A stretch of DNA of 64,000 nt from Todiramphus chloris collaris (lineage: Eukaryota; Chordata; Aves; Coraciiformes; Alcedinidae), in the NCBI GenBank assembly GCA_025345505.1, contig JANVCC010000106.1, positions 12,282,222 through 12,346,221 of the forward strand, written 5' to 3'. Position numbers and translations under genes: made by a program. The notes under the pieces were generated by a model that was not told the DNA's origin, searched no databases, and worked only from the letters and a program-made list of their open reading frames with translations. Shown piece after piece: positions 36,292-46,420 of this stretch (position 1 is its first letter; every line of letters starts with the position of its first letter).

Positions 36292-37013
36292 CCTCCTAAT
36301 ACCAGGCCATGCTTTGGTCATGAAAGGGACCTTCAGAAGACCTTGTGCTACTGGATCTCAGGATTCGTACCCGAATATTTCCTCATCTGGTCTCTCAGCT
36401 GTTGTAAAAATTCTGAGGGTGTATCATCTTTTTCCTGCTCAGTCTCAAAAGCTTTAGTAATGTTTTGAAACTTAGGAGCAGCTTCCTTTATATATGCTAT
36501 TATTAGGTCTCTCAAATCTTTCATGTTAGCCTGATGTAGAGGATCATTATTATTGCAGTTTGGGTCTGAATTAGGAAATTTTTGTTCAGCTGGGATGACT
36601 CCCTGGCAAGGCGGGTTTCTTTTTTTCCCATTTCTGCATGGCTGCCCACCTAATCATTCCTCTTTCATCCCCAGTAAAAGCAAAATAATCATTATGGACA
36701 TCATCTCAATACAGGAGTAAAAATTAGGTCCCAGGAATTGATCCAGCTGTTCAGCTAGTCCCATGGGATACTCAATTAAAGGTTTCATTTCCTTTTTAAA
36801 ATTCCTTACTCCTGTACTTCTGAGTGTGGAACTAATAAATGTTCCTGGAGCTTCTCTCTCTGCTCCCAATTTTATTTTTAAACTGGCTATCCTTATTTTC
36901 CATTCTGTCACTCTGAGACTTTTGAACAACAAACTCACATTTTGCATTTCCTTTCTCTGGCCGTTTCCCTCATGGAAAGAAGGAATCAGGGATCCAGGCT
37001 CTGCCCTGGTCAT
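36292..37013 (-). pseudogene. Provirus B gag (matrix/capsid part)
   Basis: The frame 37013-36654 (119 codons) has a capsid N-terminal look (FKKEMKPLIEYPMGLAEQLDQFLGP). Capsid continues to about 36300 (DLIIAYIKEAAPKFQNITKAF, TPSEFLQQLRDQMR) in another frame. The remaining capsid end and nucleocapsid lie beyond the inserted LTR, at 35.2-35.47 kb. The primer site and 5' LTR are immediately upstream. Confidence 0.75.
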
Positions 37014-37189
37014 TATGACAGTGCCTAGTTTCCTCCCCTCTTGTTCACTAGCTCTACATTTAAAATTGGTCTCAGGATTTGGTCAGTCCACTGCTGGAAC
37101 CCCAGTCGATGATACATGAGACCGTTGAAATCAACTGGACCCATCTCCCTGTCATTCATCAGCAGGAGCCCCTCACGGCAATGACATCT

Positions 37190-37207
37190 CTCACAGACGA
37201 GCCCCCA
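37190..37207 (-). promoter_or_regulatory. tRNA-Pro-type primer binding site of provirus B
   Basis: The minus strand reads TGGGGGCTCGTCTGTGAG, matching the 18-nt primer site complementary to the 3' end of tRNA-Pro at 15 of 18 positions. It lies three bases after the LTR end (TTAACA), the expected place. tRNA-Pro priming is characteristic of gammaretroviruses. Confidence 0.88.
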
Positions 37208-37210
37208 CAC

Positions 37211-37817
37211 TGTTAAAAATGCCAAAGGTTCTAAGAAAGGACTCACAGTAGACGTACTAGTGAAACAGCAATTTATTATACATTCTTGCAAGAGCAGATG
37301 TCCTAGCAAAGTAGGCACACCTCTGGTCAGAGTTTTCAGCATTTTATACCTGTCCGCAGAAGTGCTCCCATTGTTTCCCTATGAACTAGGTACTTCCAAG
37401 GTTTACAGACTCAACCAAGGCACCTTCTTCATAACAGTACTTAATAGTTTGTAATTGCATGTCTGTCAGGTTCCTGCTTCCCCTTGGAGAAAATAATATT
37501 CCTGAGTTTACAGAGCAAAACACAGTATCTTCCTAAAGTTACTATTGTTCATCTTAGATAGCCCTTAACTGTTGCCCCTTTATCTGTTAATATATCTTGA
37601 TTGGCTTGTGCAATTTTGTCCTCTGTCTTCCTTTTACCATAAGACTTAGCTTTAGGTCTCAGTTTCCCATAAGACCACTTAAGGCTTCTAGTCTTTGGTA
37701 AATGATCCTTGACGAGGCAGATTAAGTCTTTTATTCCCCAAAATAATATTAAAAAAAAAATAAAAATTATACTTATTCTACAGTTTGCAACAGCAACATT
37801 CCTCATCATTTTCTACA
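37211..37817 (-). repeat. 5' LTR of provirus B
   Basis: On the minus strand this starts TGTAGAAAATG (37817) and ends TTAACA (37211), directly before the primer site. It includes a TATAATAAATTGCTG segment giving AATAAA near 37273. A plus-strand solo relative lies at 25673-26264. The A-rich tract at 37750-37767 lies near the U3 start. Confidence 0.88.
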
Positions 37818-38315
37818 CTAACAATATCTAATAGGCAATAACTCATCACAGTCAAAGAATTTGTGATGACTCTTCAGCACTGGCTTCTTGAAGGCTCACA
37901 CATCTTTCTTCTGATAGAAAAGCACAAAACAAGGGTGATCACAGCCACAAAATAAATCAAAATCAAATAGAAGAACAGATGTTGGCTGTGTACAAACCAA
38001 GAGAACAGCAAAGCACATCAAAACTGAACAAAACTCTCTATCCACCCTTTAAAAGTAAACATTTACAAAAGCCTAGAGTCCTCTAACGTGTCACTTAAGC
38101 AATCAGTTTTGTGTCAATAATCAAGAAAAAGATTGAAATGAAAATCAGGGTGACTCCTCTAGTAAAGACCTATCACCCAGAGAAGGAATTCAAGGTGCCC
38201 AAGGTGTTAAGACAACTCAAAAAGATGCCTCAAGATAGGCATGATAAATTGAATGTTCACTAAGTATTCTCACAGCCTTCAGACTTTAAGCTGAAGTCTG
38301 GTCATAATTTTCACA
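37818..38315. other. Spacer with no recognised feature
   Basis: About 500 bp of AT-rich sequence between the 5' LTR of provirus B and the next solo LTR. Nothing was recognised. Confidence 0.45.
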
Positions 38316-38319
38316 CTGG

Positions 38320-39063
38320 TGAAAGATTACTTGCATTGCTGTATGTTTCACTTTTAGGAAAAACATAGGGAAAATGCACGTCTCCAGGCTAAACACTTCC
38401 CAGATGTAAGATTGTACTTGGCCATAATAACGATTTTATTGAGGTGGTGGGATAGGTAACTTACCTAGCTAACGCCATATCTTTAAGCTATACCTTTTGA
38501 GCATTGTGTGAATTAAATACTATCTAAATAAGAAAGACTTGTATTAGCCAATATAGCTTAGAAAAGACTAATATTAATTAACCATTGCATACGTGTGAAT
38601 CCAAGCAAGAAAAGGGACGCTGCAAGGGGGCAAGGAAACAATAGATACGAAAGGATAGGATGGCTTAATCAGTTAGAAGACCAAGCTGAAGCCAGCCTTG
38701 AGGTTGGAACAGAGACAAATTTTGGGTCAAGGTGAAAAGTGCATAAGTAGGAAGACATAGGCCTTCCTCCCAAGGACCCCAGGCCACGACCACCAGGAGG
38801 TATGGCACATGTGCAAAAGGAGAAGCTGAAGGTGGAGCATATGGAAATGATTTCTTGGAACTAAGGACGCCTTTTCAGGGAAAGATCATGAATATGTATT
38901 GGTTATTGTGAATATGTATTATTAAGTGGAATAAATATGGGATGGTTGATCGGTGGGGTGCACACACTTGTGGAGGGGTGACCCCCCGTGCTGCCCAGTG
39001 CTGAATAAACATACCTACTTTACAAGTAGAGAAGTTGTGGAGTTTGTCTTCTGTGCGTGAGCA
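38320..39063 (+). mobile_element. Second class I LTR type, solo, TSD CTGG
   Basis: Starts TGAAAGATTAC and ends GTGAGCA, flanked by CTGG at 38316-38319 and 39064-39067. The 3' portion (AATAAACATACCTACTTTAC, GTTGTGGAGTTTG) is homologous to the LTR family of 730-1305 and to 17476-17745, but the U3 is different and longer (744 bp in total). The 4-bp duplication agrees with a class I integrase. Confidence 0.8.
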
Positions 39064-39067
39064 CTGG

Positions 39068-40104
39068 TTCATATATAGTTTGTACATGTCTTTGAACCTG
39101 TTTGTCTACCTGCAGGGTAGGGAAAAAAAAAAAAAAAAAAGAGCAAGCAACTTTCAGCATAGAAAGATGATCATAGATAAATAAAGCCTCTCTGAATACA
39201 AGATGTGCCCTGAATACCCCAGGGGAATAAAATTGTGTCTAGTGTTGTTTAGCTTGATTCCCTGCCTGCTTCTCTGCAACTCCCAAATACTGATTTCTAA
39301 AATGATAGGCGCTCTAGGCAGGCTCTGGCAAAGGCTCCCAGGGAGCCAAGTGAGCAGAACCATTCTGTTTTCAGCAGAGTTGTGCCCTGTGGCATGTGCT
39401 CAACACACAGGAACAGATCACAGCAGGGAAGGAAAGGAGGCACCCACTCTGTCGAAGGAAGGAGACTGCAAAGCTCCTCTTTTAGTGTTTCCTCCCTTTG
39501 TCAATCAGAGGAGCAGCAGCAGCAGCAATGGAGTTTCTGGAGAGAAAGGCATTAAGAGTCCCAGTTACAGGCACCCAGCAGGTATCTGGAGGGAAGAGGT
39601 AGTTTGGAGATGCATCTGGAAAAGATCCGTTCTGCTCTTTCTGTACAAAAAATGCTCACAGACGAGAAAGGTTTGGCATCTCCTTGTGTTGACATGAAAG
39701 CAAATGAGCCACCTGCCTCATGAAAAAATGACCATCGGCACAAAAAAGCTTTCTTCCTAAACTGACATTTACTCCACTTGAGAGTGGTTTGTATCTTTTC
39801 TAGCTAGTGTGCTCGGTGTCCTCTGCAAGGCTTTTCCTATTAAGGATAGAAAGACCAGGGTACTGCATGAAACACTTGATTTTACATTTCACAGTGGGTT
39901 TCTCTCTCTGGGAATTCACAGCTGCTCCTCATGACAGGCACCAGGCAAAAAAGTGCATGTTTGTGTGCGAAGGGGGCAAAATATTCTCCTCTGTGATATG
40001 TTGATGAGTTTATAACTGCACAGCAAATTTCAGATAATTTTTTCAAGCCTAGAGCTACTATTTTTGAATAGCATTTTTGCATTTTTTAATAGCTTGGACA
40101 TGGC
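39068..40104. other. Unassigned stretch with one 164-codon ORF
   Basis: An A-run of 18 lies at 39123-39140. The largest ORF on the plus strand is 39203-39697, listed separately. I recognise no repeat in this stretch. Confidence 0.45.
39203..39697 (+). CDS. Unassigned 164-codon ORF, probably not a gene
   Basis: This is the longest ORF in the window outside recognised mobile elements. The N-terminal 30 residues include a hydrophobic run (LCLVLFSLIPCLLLC). A serine run near residue 109 comes from a short AGC repeat (39510-39525). No domain, no conserved cysteine pattern and no splice-site architecture was recognised. There is no CpG-rich promoter immediately upstream. The composition is consistent with a chance ORF or an old, unrecognised repeat. 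I do not assign a function. Confidence 0.12.
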   Translation: MCPEYPRGIKLCLVLFSLIPCLLLCNSQILISKMIGALGRLWQRLPGSQVSRTILFSAELCPVACAQHTGTDHSREGKEAPTLSKEGDCKAPLLVFPPFVNQRSSSSSNGVSGEKGIKSPSYRHPAGIWREEVVWRCIWKRSVLLFLYKKCSQTRKVWHLLVLT

Positions 40105-41193
40105 ATTAAATAGTTGGGGTTTTAGGGAGTTCTTCTGTTTTCCTTCTTCTCTTAAAGAATTTTTCCATACTTGTTCGTCAAGGAGATAAACTGCTGTACT
40201 TAAGAGAGACAAAAGGACCTGGCCACAGGGGGAGGGGTCCAGCCAGCCGAATAAAGGGGGTTGGGTGGAGCCCTTAGGGCTCTTGTTTTTGCTCCCTGCA
40301 TTCGAGGTGAGGAGAAGCTGCCCTCGTGGTGGAGAGAAGTCTTCCCCACTGCATCTCCTGCTCTCCTTCTACCCCTGCTGTCGCCCAGGGATCCTGCTGG
40401 ACACCGGGATCAGCTGCCCAGGGGGTTTGTGACGCGGGCTTTTCGTCAGCCATTGCCACGTGAGGACTGAGCTGGCTCTGGAGCGGCGGGGAGACCATCG
40501 CGCCCTCCCTGCTCCCCGGGAGCCCCCGAGAGGCTGGCACTGGGTTCCTGGTGCTGTTTGCTGTTACTGCTGACGTGCGGAAAACAAACTCTACAACCGG
40601 TAAAAGGTTATAAAGCAGGTATGTTTATTACGGTGCCGGGTGCAAGGGGGATCGTTCCTCCTAACTTGCACCCCGAAGTGTCCATCGAGCAGGTATTTAT
40701 TACACCAAAGCATACATATTTAACAGAGTTAGTTACATATTCATGATATTGTCTCAGGATGCAGAGTTGCGATGAGTCAGAGATCACAAGACTGGGGGGA
40801 GGCTCTTCTTTATTCCTCCCTGTCTTGGAGTAATCTTCCCTTATCTACAAGCCATGCAAGATGAGCTAAGGCCCATCAAGCTTGTCTCAAGGCCTCAGCA
40901 TCCTGTCTCCTGTTTATCTCAGGATGCCCCAGGATAACAATGGTTGCTCAACTTGCTTTATTACCTTTCAAGCAGAATACTGTCCCCCTCACTTCACTGC
41001 CATAGTTATTGTTGTTTGTTTGCCTTGTTTTATATATATATTTAGTAAAGAACGGTTATTCCTATCCCTCATCTTTGCCTGAAAGCCCCTTAATTTCAAA
41101 ATTACAAGCATTTGCAGGGGAGGGGATTGCATTTGCCATTCCAAGGGGGGCTCCTGCCTTCCTTGGCTGACACCTGTCTTTCAAACAAAGACA
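40105..41193 (+). mobile_element. LTR of the GC-rich family, split by a nested solo LTR
   Basis: It matches 59149-59949 almost throughout: a GCCGAATAAAGGGGGTTGGG promoter-like core (near 40245), a GC-rich R/U5-like part with GACCATCGCGCCCTCC (40494), and the end TTTCAAACAAAGACA at 41193. The left boundary is less clear than in the second copy. A class I solo LTR interrupts it at 40571-40996. Outside the insert the length is close to that of the other copy. Confidence 0.85.
40571..40996 (-). mobile_element. Class I solo LTR nested in another LTR, TSD CTGC
   Basis: The plus strand starts TGACGTGCGG and ends CACTTCA, the reverse of the 730-1305 family. It is flanked by CTGC at 40567-40570 and 40997-41000. 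Relative to the 730-1305 copy about 150 bp are missing from the middle (the CCAAT-containing block). The paralogous host LTR at 59149-59949 shows the uninterrupted target TTACTGCCATAG near 59753, with a single CTGC. Confidence 0.95.
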
Positions 41194-41197
41194 ACAA

Positions 41198-41555
41198 TGC
41201 AAAGTGAGACGGAGTGATTTGTATGGTAATCTAAATGTGACAAATATTATTTTTAGGATAAATGCTGGAGCGGCAAGAGGAGTCACACAGTACAACAGTA
41301 ATTTAGTATAATTTACATAACTAACAAAACTTTTCCTGAGATTTTACAATGGGCTCTTGCAAGAGACAACTATTAGCTGTATTCTGATTTGCTTGAAATC
41401 TCTCTGTTGACTTCAGAGGAATTTTTCTTCAATGAGACAAGCAGAAATGAGTGCCCTTCTGAAGAAAAATACCTAGTTATCTCTTAACCAGGAATAAATA
41501 ATGTGAATGCTTGCACATCCAGAGACTCAGGAGAAGAAAATGGTTACTTACATTG
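41198..41555. other. Short spacer with no recognised feature
   Basis: About 360 bp between two solo LTRs. Nothing was recognised. Confidence 0.45.
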
Positions 41556-41560
41556 AAGGT

Positions 41561-42363
41561 TGTCATGGTTTAGGGTCAGGGCAGCCCCTTAGACCTATAA
41601 CAGATGCGCTCTGTTAACCTCCCTCCCTCCCCAAAGGGGAAGAGAAAGGGAATAAGGGAGAGAGACTTAGCGATTAGAAAAGGAAACTAGAACAGATAGA
41701 AAATGAAATTAATAATTATAAAAGGAATATATACAAACATATACAAAACCAGTATTGAACCCAACCCCCGTGATGGTAATTACATCACCGTCAGCACTGA
41801 TGCTGTGGAGGCACTGGGGCAGTCCCAGACTGGGCCCTGCAGCAGACGGGAGCTGTGCTCAGGAGCTGGATTCTGGTACCGGGTTCAGGAACACGCAGAT
41901 TGGGATCGAAGGCAGAACGGACAGAGTCCTCCTTGGGTGCTCTGAGGAAGGAACCGAAAGAGGACGCGAGCCAAGCCAAGTAAAAGCTGGCAAAGCAGTC
42001 CAAGAGGGGAGAGAAGAGCCCAGAGACCCTTCAGGTCCCTCAGCTCTAGACCAAATATGGCATATATGGGATGGAATCCTTCGTTGGTCAGTTTAGAGTC
42101 ACCCGTCCTGTCCGCTCCTCCCCGCAGGTGCAGCTTTTCACTTCCTGCACCCCCCAATGTGGTACACAGGACCCAGCAGTGGCATTGGTCTGCATACCAA
42201 TCCTTGGTAGTAACTCTAAACATGGAGTGTTATCACTGCTAGAAGCAGACACTGTCTGTGAGAACAGGCTGCTAACTTCAGACAGTGCAGTTAATTAAAA
42301 GAACCAAGCTGAAAAGTAAAATTACTGAACAGAATTAGTTCTGTTTTCACTCAAACCAGGACA
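41561..42363 (-). mobile_element. Inverted-repeat-ended solo LTR, minus strand, TSD AAGGT
   Basis: The plus strand reads TGTCATGGTTTAGGG at the left and CAAACCAGGACA at the right. It is flanked by AAGGT at 41556-41560 and 42364-42368. It is the reverse of 35479-36286, with the same block order (GCTGCAGCAGACGGGAGC-type region, CTAACTTCAGACAGTGCAG near the end). One base of the left terminal repeat differs. Confidence 0.93.
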
Positions 42364-42368
42364 AAGGT

Positions 42369-45300
42369 CCTCAGGGCTGCTGGGGATCCTTTCAGCAGAA
42401 CTGTTTTTTGCACCAAGATGTGGAAGCTAGTCCTCTATATGATGGTGGAGAAAATGGACCCTTATGGCAACTCTGGAAGGGGTGTAAGTTATGCAAAGAA
42501 ATTGACCCTGTGCTAAATGGGACCTGAACCTTTGTCAGGCAAGTCTGGCCCTCCTCAAATGATTGAATTCACTTACAGAATCCTCTCTTGAGGAAGGAGA
42601 TAAATACCCAGACCATTTATCACAATCAGTTTATTAAAGATTTAAAAGTAACATTAAAGAGGATGATACTCACACTAATGTGCATACCAGAGCTGTCAGC
42701 TCAAAAATCCAAATTACCAGTCCAAATTGCTAATCTCTGAATCTAGAGGTGCTAATCACAGTGTGCTGGGCAGGGTGTCTGGTGAAAACGAACATAATTT
42801 GCCTGAGGCCTTCGTTCTGCAGTTTGACAGTACAACACTACAGTAAAAGCAGTGAAACAGAAAAAGCAAACCAATATTAAGGAGGGCTCCACACAAAAGT
42901 TCAGGTCCTTGACACAATCACTTTGTTGTGGTATCATCCTTATTTTTAATATATTTTGATATAAGAGGCTTTTTCTTTTTGTCTCAGCCTGAAGACAGTT
43001 AATTAAATAAATATTTCCCTGGATCCTGATTCATATTTTGTGAGATGAACAGGTTAAAAAAAACCCAAACATACTGAAGCATGGTGGGTAGATGCATGTG
43101 GGAGGTGGAATTGATAAATAATCACTTAATTTTATGAATCATCACTTAGTGGGTTTTATCATGTCCTCACCTCTTTCTGATATTCTTTTTCTAGAAGTCC
43201 ATTCTGCTTCCTTTGTTAAACTGACATATGAACAAATAAATGTCTGCTCCCCTGAGCAGCTAATCCCTACATATCTGTGTTCCTAAAGGCTGAGGAAAAA
43301 AAGAGAGAGAAGGAATTCTTTCTAGAGTGCATGAAGAAGATTTGTTCCCTTTTCCTGGTAATTCAGCTAAACCCTGAAGAGATGTTTGTTAGGTTTTGAT
43401 GTTGGATTTTGGACCAGAAAGGCTACTAATCGGAAGCACCAAATGCTGTACATTTATGTGCCTTCACCTCAGATGGAAAATCAAACATATCCTTTAGAAA
43501 TAAACAAGATGACAAATACATTACACCTCTGAGGATAACCACCCATATATTCTGTGGAGCTCTTTTGGGTAATTTAAGGGACAGCAGGAGGCTGAAGGAG
43601 AACTGGACCTTTTCTTACCCCTTCATGACATGAACCCTAAAGAAGGCAGTTAATGTGATGGCCTGTATAGCAGGAACAGCCAGGAAGATGTTCTTTCTAA
43701 TTGTCTTCCCATTTGCTTCATGCTTAACTTTGAGTAACAAAAATGGCAAAAATGCAATGGATCTCATTGGTGAAAGTCTCTCAAAGACTCAAGTATTTTA
43801 AGTTTAAGATAAACCTCAGTTAGTTTGTTCTTGAAAATTTAGGCCACTAAACTTCATGCAATGACTTATGTCGTGAGCTTAATAACAAGCTAAGGCATCT
43901 TTTTCAGAGAAAGTCCAGTCTTAGAGCTGAGAGAATATTTACTGCAACACTTAGAAAGTTCTTCAATTACAGTTACCCTCATTATAAAAATATGTTCATT
44001 ATTATTTTATATACTGTTGTTGAAAGCTTAATGGTTCACGCTCATTTATATAGGAAAAAAATAAACAGTTTATTATGAAATATGGAACTACAATATAATA
44101 GTCTCAAAAATTAGTTCAATGTTAATAAGGCTGCAGAAAAAAAAAAAGTTATATTTTCATTTTTGTTCTGGCTTGGAGGTGAAATACATCTGTACAGGCT
44201 GTTCCAACCCAAGCACACAGGTATTGCTGAACTGTCACACAAAACCCTGCCCTCTCAGGAGATGGTGATCAAATTTTCATTAAGACCTTTGAACCTTTCT
44301 GTGGAAATCCTTAGGCTATATAAAGATGTAAACCAACCTACTTTTAAACCAAGGTGTTTAACCTTGGAGAACTTATTTGATATAAAACACAGCTACTTTT
44401 CATTTTATAAGTTGATCAAAAACTATGCATTTGAAATTCACCTTGGGCTTTCAAATTCACATACAGAAGCACTTGGAAATGCAAGTATAGCTCCATATTC
44501 TTTTCCTGCGGGATGGTAGTGGGAAATGTATATGACATTCAGGACAGCCCCTAAATTTTCTCATAATTTCCATTTAGTTTTGACATGAGCCTTCTGTAAA
44601 CTGACAATATTTACCTGGAGAAAGCAATTTTCCACAATGTCAAAAATGAAAATGGAACAATAATTTACAATTGCAGCAAAACAAAATGGTTTTCATGACA
44701 CTGGATTAAAAAAAAAAAAAAAACCCAAACAAAACCAAAGCAAAACAAAAAAAAAACAAAAACAAAAACAAAAAACCAAAAGAGGCTAAGCCAACATTTT
44801 GTTTGAGTGCTTCACTTCACACAAATAAATCTGTGCCAGAGGAATAAAATAGCTTAGTATCACTGGAAGTTGAACAGATGCTTATTTCTTTATGATTCTC
44901 AGCCTGTCTCTGTGGCACCTAGATTCCAAACTGACACTACAAAATGTTACTGATAACATCTCTTTCTCAATTAGAATGGCACCATAGACAAAATCTGCTT
45001 TGATTTTCATGGTCCCCATATACTACCAGTAAAAGTAAGCCAACCGAAGACATATCTGTTTTCCTTACACTGAAAGAGAACAAAAGGGGCTCTTTAAAAG
45101 ATGGAGCCTCCTTTTATATATATCTATATAGTTACACACACACGCTCACATGTCAACCCTCATACATTTTCTTGTATCCTGAGTCTTCACTATAAGCCAG
45201 GCAAGCTCAGAGAAGAAACAGGCATACTTCCATTGCACATATTTTTAAATCATGTAATTCATGTAAGCAGCAAGATGGAAAGATGTAATAAATTCTAGCC

Positions 45301-45605
45301 ATGCCCATGTTAATCCCCTAGGGAGAAGCCTTTCTTCAATTATACTATTCACTTTCCAAGGTTCCTTTTTAGTCGGAGTGAAGTTTCCTTGATTAACATC
45401 TGAAAATATATTCTTCTGTATTTCTTAAATCATTAGTAATTGCTGCATTGTGGAATACACTTCCAACTGAGATTTTCACAGGGACAATTAAACTTCAACA
45501 TCATCCCTTCTGTTCTAAGTTGCTGAAATAAACATCTGTTTGAGATCCGCAGTATAAGGAAATTGTCACAATTACTTTGGAGCACTTAGTAGACAAGGGT
45601 ACAGG
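42369..45605. other. Stretch with no recognised gene
   Basis: AT-rich sequence. It contains an A-rich tract with AAAAC units at about 44708-44780. A 118-codon plus-strand ORF at 44163-44519 has no recognised domain. Nothing else was identified. Confidence 0.5.
44708..44780. repeat. A-rich (AAAAC)n-type tract
   Basis: About 70 bp of A-runs separated by single C or CC residues. It could be the tail of an unrecognised retroposed element, but no body was found. Confidence 0.8.
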
Positions 45606-45610
45606 CTCAT

Positions 45611-46415
45611 TGTCAAGTTTTATGGTCAGGGTGGCCTCTTAGACCTATAACAGATGCTCTCTGTTAATCCTTCCCAAAGGGAAGGAGAAAGGGAATAAGG
45701 GAGAGAGACACTTAGCAATTAGAAAAGGAAACTAGCACAACTTTAATGAAAATTAAATTAATAATTATAAAAATGAAATATATACAAATACCTACAAAAG
45801 TAGTATTGAACCCGACCCCCCTGATGGTAATTACATCACCGTCACCACTGGTGCTGTGGAGCAGGCACCAGGGGAGTCCCAGACTGGGCCCTGCAGCAGA
45901 TGGGAGCTATGTTCAGAAGCTGGATTCTGGTACCAGGTTCAGGAACACACAGACCAGGATCAAAGGCAGAATGGACAGAGTCCTCCTTGTGTGCTCCGAG
46001 GAAGGAACCGAAAGAAGACCCGAGCCAAACCAAGAAAAGCTGGCAAAGCGGTCCAAGAGGGGAGAAGAACACAGAGACCCTTCAGATCCCTCAGCTCTAT
46101 GCTGAATACAATGTATGTGGGATGGAATACCTTGTTGGTCAGCTAAGGGTCACCTGTCCTCTTAGCTCCTCCCTCCAGGTGCAGCATTTCACTTTTCTGC
46201 ACCCTTCAATGTGGTACACAAGATCCAGCAGGGGCCTTGGTCTGCACACCAATCCTTGGTAGTAACTCTAAACATGAGGTGTTATCACTGCTAGAAGTAG
46301 ACACCTTCTGTGAGAACAGGCTGCTAACTTCAGACAGTGCAGTTAAGTAGGAGAACTGAGCTGGAAAGCAAAATTACTGAACAGAATTAGTTATGTTTTC
46401 ACTCAAACCAGGACA
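45611..46415 (-). mobile_element. Inverted-repeat-ended solo LTR, minus strand, TSD CTCAT
   Basis: The plus-strand ends are TGTCAAGTTTTATGG and CAAACCAGGACA. It is flanked by CTCAT at 45606-45610 and 46416-46420. It is a third copy of the family at 35479-36286 and 41561-42363, in the same orientation as the latter. The left terminal repeat has more changes than in the other copies. Confidence 0.92.
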
Positions 46416-46420
46416 CTCAT

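Larger units (their letters stand above)
30595..37817 (-). mobile_element. Provirus B: gammaretrovirus-like ERV, 5' LTR to env, 3' end missing
   Basis: The minus-strand order is 5' LTR (37817-37211), tRNA-Pro-type primer site (37207-37190), gag (37.0-35.2 kb, interrupted by an LTR at 35479-36286), zinc knuckle, protease, RT, RNase H, integrase and the N-terminal part of env (31553 to about 30600). No TM subunit, polypurine tract or 3' LTR follows, so it was truncated or rearranged at the 3' end. The primer site, LPQGFTESPN and LLQYVDD motifs place it in class I (gamma-like). Frames are broken in every gene. Confidence 0.92.

Noticed and set aside
37025-37342. A 105-codon minus-strand ORF over the 5' end of provirus B
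   Set aside because: It spans the LTR end, the primer binding site and the leader, which are non-coding in retroviruses.
44163-44519. 118-codon plus-strand ORF
   Set aside because: AT-rich context, no domain, no splice or promoter support, and a length within chance expectation for 64 kb.
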